DNA of 20,790 nucleotides from DAOVRL01 sp964459805 (GTDB lineage Bacteria > Planctomycetota > Phycisphaerae > Sedimentisphaerales > Anaerobacaceae): contig CAYWOD010000037.1 of NCBI GenBank assembly GCA_964459805.1, forward strand, positions 1 to 20,790, in the 5' to 3' direction. Made by a program: the position numbers and the translations under genes. Shown in pieces: positions 1 to 5,796 of this stretch. Each line of letters begins with the position of its first letter. Within the stretch, counting starts at the first letter, position 1. Under the pieces are notes generated by a model, which was given only the letters and a program-made list of their open reading frames with translations, was not told the origin of the DNA and did not search any database.

Positions 1-175
1 CACATCCTTAACCTCCTCGCGCGTCACTCTCCTCTCTACAAGTGCCCCACCCACCCCGCACGCCTTTGGCGGGGATCAACCTCCTTATTTCCAAAATCCC
101 TGCTTGGTTCTGACTCCACAACGACCTGCCCAAAACAGGCCCGCGATAAAAGCCCTAAGTTTGAGCCAAGATCAG

Positions 176-207
176 TTGACAATTCGGCATGAATTTGGTA
201 CTGTAAT
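176..207 (+). promoter_or_regulatory. Possible sigma70-type promoter for the secreted multi-domain protein gene
   Basis: A perfect TTGACA (176-181) is followed by TGTAAT (202-207, 5 of 6 to TATAAT). The spacing is 20 bp, longer than the usual 17. At 17 bp the hexamer is the poorer TACTGT. It lies about 100 bp before the start codon at 311. The -35 match is direct; promoter activity is inferred. Confidence 0.3.
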
Positions 208-310
208 GATATTGGAGATCTTAGCAGGGCCTTTTAATCGTCTGTACGGGAAATTCCGCATAGTACGTTTGTTCTTCGTTGGAGACGTGGTTTGTGAAAA
301 GGAGATGAAT

Positions 311-3300
311 ATGAGGATTAGACGACTGTTCCTGATAACAGCAGTATTGCTTTTGGCGTGCTCATTGGGTTTCGCCGCCGATAGACGTGGAATTGACTGC
401 GGCTGTAGTGAAGTGGGCGTCTATTCGGGCTTGACCAAGATAGCCGCCCCTGAGTTGATCGAGCACTACAACATTGAGGACGAGACATACACCCACGGCG
501 ACTATTCCGTAGCGATTGGCACGCAGCCGGCCCCAACGGGAGCGAGCGTGGCGATCAACATCACAAAGGGCGGCTCCACATGCGCATCTTTCAGCAGCAT
601 CGTCCTGCAGGCAGGCTGGGGCTTCAGTCCGGACGGTAACAGATTCGTTGTCCACTGCAAGGGCACCAACGGCTCATACCACATACGTCTCTATGACCTG
701 CAGAAACCGTCTGGGTCCAGTCCCTACGAAATCTTTGATTCAGTTGATGTCTCATCGGCGGCCCTGGGCTTCAGCCCCAGTGGACGCTATTTCGCCTGTG
801 CCGTCAAGGCCACCCAGGGGCTCTACTTAGGTGTGTTTGACGTGCTGGATCCCACTTCGCGCAAGAAAGAGGTCTCCTCGATGACTGCAATCAGTCATGC
901 GGGCTGGGGATTCTCGCCATCGAACCTGGACGATGATGATCCGGCATTTTTCTGGGCAATGCAGACGAATTTGGGAATTACGTGTCGCCTGGTGAATCTA
1001 CAGGCGATGGCGCAGTACGAGGTAGGAGCAGCCGATGGAACATGGTGGGGATTCAGTCCATGCGGTGACATCTTTGCAACCGTCAATGGGCCGGACAAGT
1101 CCGTCATCCTGTATCACACCGGAACCGGAGAGCAAATCGCCGCTGGTGGTTGGACAGGTATGGCAAGCAATCTTAAACCCCGCTGTGATGCCGGCTCGCA
1201 CTATATTGGTGACACAGTGCTGATTGAGAACACCGCCGACAAAGACTGTGAGGGCGGCGAAGATACACAAGCTCCCACTTGGCCGGACGGCACGGAACTG
1301 ATCGCCACAGACATCTATCCGGTCAGCGTAGAGTTGGCTTGGACAGCCGCAGAAGACAACGTTGGCGTAACCCAGTACCGAATCTTCAAGGATGATGAGC
1401 TGGTCAATACAGTTGATGCCGACCGGCTTGATTACAGCGTCACGGGCTTGAGTTCCGCCACGCAATACACATTCCGCATCGAGGCCGGCGATGCCGCTGA
1501 TAACTGGAGCGATGATGGGCCAAGCCTAACTGTTACCACGACAGACCGTGCGCCGATCTGGCCTGACGATGCGGATCTGCACGCGGATAACATCACTGAG
1601 ACAACTCTAACGCTTACCTGGACCGAGGCAACGGATGATAAAAGCGTTAGCGGATACCGAGTATATCAGGCAAGCTGGCCGGAGGACATTTTGCTTCACG
1701 AGCTGGCCGCAAGTGTACTCCAGTTCGATGTGACAGGTCTGGAACCATGGACGGAATACACATTCTATGTCGAAGCAGGCGACGATTCGGACAACTGGTC
1801 CAAAGGACCATCAGTATGGATTCAAACACTGGATGAGCACCCTCCGACCTGGCCGCTGCCAAAATCTCTGACGACCAGTCAGCTTGGCTCGACTTACATG
1901 TCGTTAACGTGGTCGGATGCGCAGGACAACGTCATGGTGCAGGACTACCTGCTCTATGTTTATCGCAATGAAGAGTGGGACCTGGTCGATGTCGGCAACA
2001 AGCCTATGACGCTAAGCTGTCTAAGTCCGCAGACTTCGTTTACTTTGAAGGTCGAGGCTGCCGACCCGGCCGGCAACATCAGCACTGACGGTCCCGCGGC
2101 AACTCTGACTACCGGTTCCGGGGGGACTGGTTGCTCAAGCAGTCTGGAACGCGTGAGTGTTTCGTCAAGTGGCGAACAGACCTACGGGGCCCCTTCGCCC
2201 GGCGGTTGGGCGCCACACGATAGCGGGTATCCGTCTATCAGTGACGGCGGGCGATTCGTCGCGTTTAAGTCTATAGCAGTTAACCTTGTACCCAACGATG
2301 ACAATAGTATTCGGATTACTTATTACAGTGACACTTCGTGGAGTGCATATTGGAACGCGGATATCTTTGTGCGCGATCGACTACTGGGTACGACCGAGCG
2401 AGTCAGTCTCTCCAGCAGCGGAGAAGAAGGCGATGTGAACGGCGGCAGCTCCAATCCTGTAATCAGCGCTGATGGTCGATACGTTGTGTTTGATTCGACC
2501 TGCAGCAACCTTGTCGGCGGGGACACCAATGAATCCAGAGACATTTTTCTCCATGACCGCCAAGACCACTCTACTATTCGCGTCAGCCTCACTTCCAGCG
2601 CAGACCAGGCCGATGGTCACAGCGGCGGCTGGTATCACAAACCCGCCGTCACCAACGACGGGCGTTTTGTAGCCTTTGTTTCCAAGGCGACCAACCTGGT
2701 GTCTGACGATACAAACCGAAAAAGTGACATTTTTGTCAAGGACCTTCAGACCGGAAACGTTCGACGTGTAAGCGTTTCCAGCAGCGGTGAACAAGGCAAT
2801 CGCCACAGTTGGGGAACAGATATCAGCGCCGACGGACGTTACGTCGCGTTTGTCTCGCTGGCGGGCAACCTGATTGAGAGCGACACAAACTACGGCGCGG
2901 ACGTTTTCGTTCACGACTGCCTTACCGGCCAGACCTCTCTCGTCAGTCTGTCCAGTCAGGGTACGCAGGCCTCCGGACATTGCAGTTGTCTCAATAGCAC
3001 AAGGGAGATCGATCGCTGGCCCGCCCGCATGAGTGATGACGGCCGGTACGTCACGTTCGATTCGGAGGCAAGCAATCTCGTTGATGATGACACCAACAGC
3101 AAGCGCGATGTCTTTGTGCATGACCGTCTGACCGCTCTTACGCGGCGTCTCAGCGTCGCCGCAGACGGGACCGAGGCCGACAAGTACTGTCAAAAGCCGG
3201 ACATCAGCGGCAATGGCCGCTTTGTAGTCTTTGAGTCAAGGGCAACGACGCTGATTCCTGGCTATGATGATGAGTGGATAAGGGACGTTTACATCCACGA

Positions 3301-4042
3301 TACCGCTCTCCAGACGACAAAGAAGCTGAGCCGTTGTCCCTGTGCACAACATGGAGACGAAGACAGCTACCATCCGACGGTGAATGCCGATGGCACCGTG
3401 ACGGCCTTTGATTCCTGTGCGCCGAATCTATTGCCGAACCTTGAAGATACCAATCGAGACGGAGATGTCTTTGTCTTGGAACAGGAAGTTGCACCCGCGG
3501 CGGACCTGTCGCTGAGCATTTCATCAGTGCCTGTCCCCGGCCGGGTCAATGCCAGGATGATCTGTACCGCGAGGATTCAAAACCTCGGTTCTGATGACGC
3601 CACCGGAATCGTCATGACCGAGACAATACCAATAGATGTCACAATTTTGGATGTCTCCGCACCTGCGGGTAGTCTGGAGATAATAGAAAACTCCGTGCAA
3701 TATACTCTTGACCTGCTCGAACGCAATCAGAAAGTAGATGTGACCACTGAAATTATTCCAAGTGAGGAAGAAACGATAATCGTCACAGCAACGGTCATCT
3801 GCGATTTGCCGGAGATGGTCGTCGAGAACAACACTGTTACACTTGAGAGCACCGTCCTGGACGTCTCATCGCCTGATTACGACGGCCAAGAGGGTGTCGA
3901 TCTGTCTGATTTCTCTGTAATGGCACTGGACTGGATGAACACAAATGCCCCCTTTGCAGATACTGCCCCTGAGGGAGGCGATGGAATTGTCAATTTCAAG
4001 GATTTGCTTGTCTTCGCTGGTTACTGGTTATTCAACGAATGA
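311..4042 (+). CDS. Secreted multi-domain protein: WD40/TolB-like propellers, three FN3 domains, DUF11-like domain, dockerin-like C-terminus
   Basis: Start chosen at 311: AAAAGGAG (297-304) lies 6 nt upstream, and the 1243-residue product then opens with a signal peptide (MRIRR, hydrophobic core, cleavage near GFAA-D). The open frame continues upstream to 104, but that stretch has no protein-like character. Domains: about 94-270, four propeller-like blades with the recurring words GFSPDG/GFSPSG/GFSPCG; about 321-602, three fibronectin-III domains, each opening (A/P)P-T/I-WP; about 613-1060, a second propeller of roughly six repeats with ISADGRYVVF-type and D-I/V-F-V-x-D motifs, as in TolB/PD40 proteins; about 1064-1184, a DUF11/CARDB-like beta sandwich; 1186-1243, two degenerate dockerin-like repeats (GVDLSDFSVMALDW; DGIVNFKDLLVFAGYW). 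Expected location is outside the cytoplasmic membrane, as a surface or complex-forming protein. No catalytic motif is seen. Binding partner and substrate are unknown. Confidence 0.9.
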   Translation: MRIRRLFLITAVLLLACSLGFAADRRGIDCGCSEVGVYSGLTKIAAPELIEHYNIEDETYTHGDYSVAIGTQPAPTGASVAINITKGGSTCASFSSIVLQAGWGFSPDGNRFVVHCKGTNGSYHIRLYDLQKPSGSSPYEIFDSVDVSSAALGFSPSGRYFACAVKATQGLYLGVFDVLDPTSRKKEVSSMTAISHAGWGFSPSNLDDDDPAFFWAMQTNLGITCRLVNLQAMAQYEVGAADGTWWGFSPCGDIFATVNGPDKSVILYHTGTGEQIAAGGWTGMASNLKPRCDAGSHYIGDTVLIENTADKDCEGGEDTQAPTWPDGTELIATDIYPVSVELAWTAAEDNVGVTQYRIFKDDELVNTVDADRLDYSVTGLSSATQYTFRIEAGDAADNWSDDGPSLTVTTTDRAPIWPDDADLHADNITETTLTLTWTEATDDKSVSGYRVYQASWPEDILLHELAASVLQFDVTGLEPWTEYTFYVEAGDDSDNWSKGPSVWIQTLDEHPPTWPLPKSLTTSQLGSTYMSLTWSDAQDNVMVQDYLLYVYRNEEWDLVDVGNKPMTLSCLSPQTSFTLKVEAADPAGNISTDGPAATLTTGSGGTGCSSSLERVSVSSSGEQTYGAPSPGGWAPHDSGYPSISDGGRFVAFKSIAVNLVPNDDNSIRITYYSDTSWSAYWNADIFVRDRLLGTTERVSLSSSGEEGDVNGGSSNPVISADGRYVVFDSTCSNLVGGDTNESRDIFLHDRQDHSTIRVSLTSSADQADGHSGGWYHKPAVTNDGRFVAFVSKATNLVSDDTNRKSDIFVKDLQTGNVRRVSVSSSGEQGNRHSWGTDISADGRYVAFVSLAGNLIESDTNYGADVFVHDCLTGQTSLVSLSSQGTQASGHCSCLNSTREIDRWPARMSDDGRYVTFDSEASNLVDDDTNSKRDVFVHDRLTALTRRLSVAADGTEADKYCQKPDISGNGRFVVFESRATTLIPGYDDEWIRDVYIHDTALQTTKKLSRCPCAQHGDEDSYHPTVNADGTVTAFDSCAPNLLPNLEDTNRDGDVFVLEQEVAPAADLSLSISSVPVPGRVNARMICTARIQNLGSDDATGIVMTETIPIDVTILDVSAPAGSLEIIENSVQYTLDLLERNQKVDVTTEIIPSEEETIIVTATVICDLPEMVVENNTVTLESTVLDVSSPDYDGQEGVDLSDFSVMALDWMNTNAPFADTAPEGGDGIVNFKDLLVFAGYWLFNE

Positions 4043-4044
4043 TG

Positions 4045-4062
4045 AGAACCAAAGTTCTTTTT
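4045..4062 (+). terminator. Weak candidate intrinsic terminator after the secreted protein gene
   Basis: A 5-bp stem AGAAC/GTTCT with loop CAAA runs directly into TTTT, three bases after the stop codon. The stem is short and AT-rich, so function is uncertain, but the position is right. Confidence 0.35.
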
Positions 4063-4246
4063 CAACGGCAGAATAAAATATCTTAGGACGCTTTCCTGCC
4101 AGCCTTGTCATCAAATAGCGGTTTCGTCTGTAACACGAGGGTCCTTCGGGACACCTACCTATTTTCTCCCTGTTATCTCCCCCCTTCAAACTGCGAGCCC
4201 TGTCCCTGCATGCCGTAGCCACGGATCTCCCCGCCGCCCGCGCCAC
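4063..4246. other. Spacer between the secreted protein gene and the tandem repeat
   Basis: No credible gene. The only structure seen is a small hairpin GTCC-TTCG-GGAC (4141-4152) with a stable UUCG-type tetraloop. It could belong to the hairpin population of the following repeat island. Confidence 0.4.
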
Positions 4247-4653
4247 TGACATATTTAGCCCCGAAGCCTGCTTCGGGGGCCTTTTGCACCGGGCGCCTTC
4301 TTTCATATTTACCCCGCCACCCGTGGGCGGGACCTTTTCATGCCCGGCCTCCGGCCGGCGTCACCCCGTCATTCCCACACCCCAACTGTGGCACGGGCAT
4401 CCTGCCCGTGGTGAACATGTCCCAATTCGGCGCCGCAATCTCAAAAAATCCTTAGCCCCCAGCACTGCTGGGGGTTCTTCTCCCGCAGGGGGTTTGTTTC
4501 ACCCGGGGGGTTTGTTTCACGCGGGGTCACCTGCGTCCACGTCACCATGTATCCAAGTCTTTCCGACACCGTCAATTCCCTAATGAGGTCGAAGACCTCA
4601 CATCCTTAGCCCCCAGCACTGCTGGGGGTTACCCAAATCACCGGCCCCGCCGG
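4247..4653. repeat. 407-bp tandem duplication, copy 1 (hairpin array with transposase 5' fragment)
   Basis: This unit is followed without gap by a second copy; I found no difference between the two when reading them base by base. It holds at least eight hairpins: CCCCGAAGC/GCTTCGGGG (4259-4278, then CTTTT), CCCGCC/GGCGGG (4313-4331), CCGGCC-TCC-GGCCGG (4344-4358), CACGGGCA-TCC-TGCCCGTG (4392-4410), CCCCCAGCACTGCTGGGGG (4456-4474 and again 4610-4628), GAGGTC-GAA-GACCTC (4585-4599) and CACCGGC-CCC-GCCGGTG (4639-4655, crossing the copy junction). On the minus strand, an ATG at 4548 and its flank match the start region of the adjacent transposase pseudogene. The unit is therefore a composite of REP-like palindromes and a transposase 5' end, not a gene. 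Confidence 0.95.
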
Positions 4654-5060
4654 TGACATATTTAGCCCCGAAGCCTGCTTCGGGGGCCTTTTGCACCGGG
4701 CGCCTTCTTTCATATTTACCCCGCCACCCGTGGGCGGGACCTTTTCATGCCCGGCCTCCGGCCGGCGTCACCCCGTCATTCCCACACCCCAACTGTGGCA
4801 CGGGCATCCTGCCCGTGGTGAACATGTCCCAATTCGGCGCCGCAATCTCAAAAAATCCTTAGCCCCCAGCACTGCTGGGGGTTCTTCTCCCGCAGGGGGT
4901 TTGTTTCACCCGGGGGGTTTGTTTCACGCGGGGTCACCTGCGTCCACGTCACCATGTATCCAAGTCTTTCCGACACCGTCAATTCCCTAATGAGGTCGAA
5001 GACCTCACATCCTTAGCCCCCAGCACTGCTGGGGGTTACCCAAATCACCGGCCCCGCCGG
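4654..5060. repeat. 407-bp tandem duplication, copy 2
   Basis: Apparently exact copy of the preceding 407 bp, offset by 407 at every landmark checked: CCCCGAAGC hairpin at 4666-4685, AGCA/TGCT hairpins at 4863-4881 and 5017-5035, minus-strand ATG at 4955. The lack of divergence means a recent duplication, ongoing homogenisation, or an assembly artefact. The true copy number in the genome could be higher, because short reads would collapse or misplace such an array. Confidence 0.95.
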
Positions 5061-5137
5061 TGACATATTTACCCCGCCACCTGTGGGCGCGGCTTTTTCA
5101 TGCCCGCCACCCGTGCCGGAGGCCCCCGCTCTGCGGC
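5061..5137. repeat. Truncated, divergent third start of the repeat unit
   Basis: It begins with the same TGACATATTTA word as the two full copies. It then jumps to a variant of the second hairpin (ACCCCGCCACCTGTGGGCGC, then GGCTTTTTCATGCCCG), skipping the first hairpin, and runs into the 3' end of the transposase pseudogene. This suggests an older deleted copy, or the shared 3' flank of the transposase element. Confidence 0.6.
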
Positions 5138-5566
5138 TTACCCTCCGTGCCCCTTCACATATGATACCCGCTCCCCCAGACTCCGCTGGTCAAAACAGAA
5201 CCGCTTATCGTATCCTCGCGTCCACACCCTCCCCTCAAATCCTGCCTTCCTCAACGCAAAATAACCCGCATTCTTCAAGCGCCTAACCGTCCGCTCAATC
5301 GTCTTACCCGTGTAACGTATCACCAAGTGCACATGGTTCGAGCATACCGCAAGCGCAATGACCTGCTCGCCCGCCCTTGCCGCTCCTTTCAGAATCGCCT
5401 CCTTCACGTGTTCACGCTGGCTTGCTGTAAGACGAACCGTCTTGCCTTTCTGGTTCCGCTTGCTCAATTCCCGCAGCTTCTCATTGCCCGCCAGTACCCT
5501 GCCGTTCTTCAGATACCCTTTCTTTTCGCCTTCCAACCACGTCCCATACGTCGTCTAGGTCACCAT
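5138..5566 (-). pseudogene. REP-associated tyrosine transposase (RAYT / IS200-like, HUH family), interrupted by an early TAG
   Basis: Read from the ATG at 5566, the frame gives M-V-T-stop-T-T-Y-G-T-W-L-E-G-E-K and then stays open to 5138. The TAG is at 5557-5555. TYGTWL followed by an acidic/basic turn is the N-terminal signature of RAYT-type Y1 transposases, and SNHVHLVI (about 30 residues short of the middle of the protein) is the metal-binding HUH motif. The C-terminal part, VWTRGYDKRFCFD...RVSYVKGHG, also fits the family. A Tyr in LKNAGYFALRK, about 22 residues after the HUH motif, is the likely catalytic residue. These enzymes mobilise REP palindromes as single-stranded DNA. Codon 4 is probably a TGG to TAG change, because both neighbouring 407-bp repeats read M-V-T-W-T there. 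A TTG at 5536 could restart translation and give 132 residues, so residual activity cannot be excluded. Confidence 0.8.
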
Positions 5567-5760
5567 GTATGCAAGTGTTTCCGACACCCTCAATTCCCTT
5601 ATGAGGTCGAAGACCTAACATGCTTACCACCCAGGCCCATGATCTTACCTGCCTATAAGGCAGCCCTGGGTGGCACAACTCCCTTATGAGGTCGAACACC
5701 TCACATCCTTAGCCCCCAGGCCGCGCCCTGGGGGTTACCCTGACGAGGGTGCAACCCTCA
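5567..5760. repeat. REP-like palindrome modules upstream of the transposase
   Basis: Two further copies of the module seen at the end of each 407-bp unit. Each has the words CCCTTATGAGGTCGA, a GAGGT/ACCTC hairpin, CACATCCTTAG (or variant) and a large hairpin. In module one (5591-5673) the outer stem is CCACCCAGG/CCTGGGTGG with an inner CTGCC-TATAA-GGCAG. In module two (5681-5734) it is CCCCCAGG/CCTGGGGG. At 5737-5758, ACCCT-GACG-AGGGT-GCA-ACCCT can fold as two mutually exclusive hairpins. Covarying stems with conserved flanks are typical of REP/BIME families mobilised by RAYTs. Confidence 0.75.
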
Positions 5761-5796
5761 ATTGTTTGGCGCCTCCCCACCAATAATCAATCATCA

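Noticed and set aside
1..12. Possible further copy of the REP-like module (CACATCCTTA) at the left edge
   Set aside because: Only ten bases match and the following sequence does not form the expected large hairpin.
54..74. Hairpin CCCCGC/GCGGGG as a terminator of an upstream gene
   Set aside because: No T-run follows on either strand and the upstream gene is outside the window; left uncalled.
104..310. N-terminal extension of the first secreted protein to the ATG at 104
   Set aside because: The real start has a strong ribosome site and a signal peptide at 311; the extension covers the likely promoter and has no protein character.
4284..4990. Two identical 99-codon plus-strand open frames (4284-4583 and 4691-4990)
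   Set aside because: They are translations of the tandem 407-bp hairpin unit. The residues come from palindromes (for example AGG, CCC runs), there is no ribosome site or family, and identity reflects the DNA duplication.
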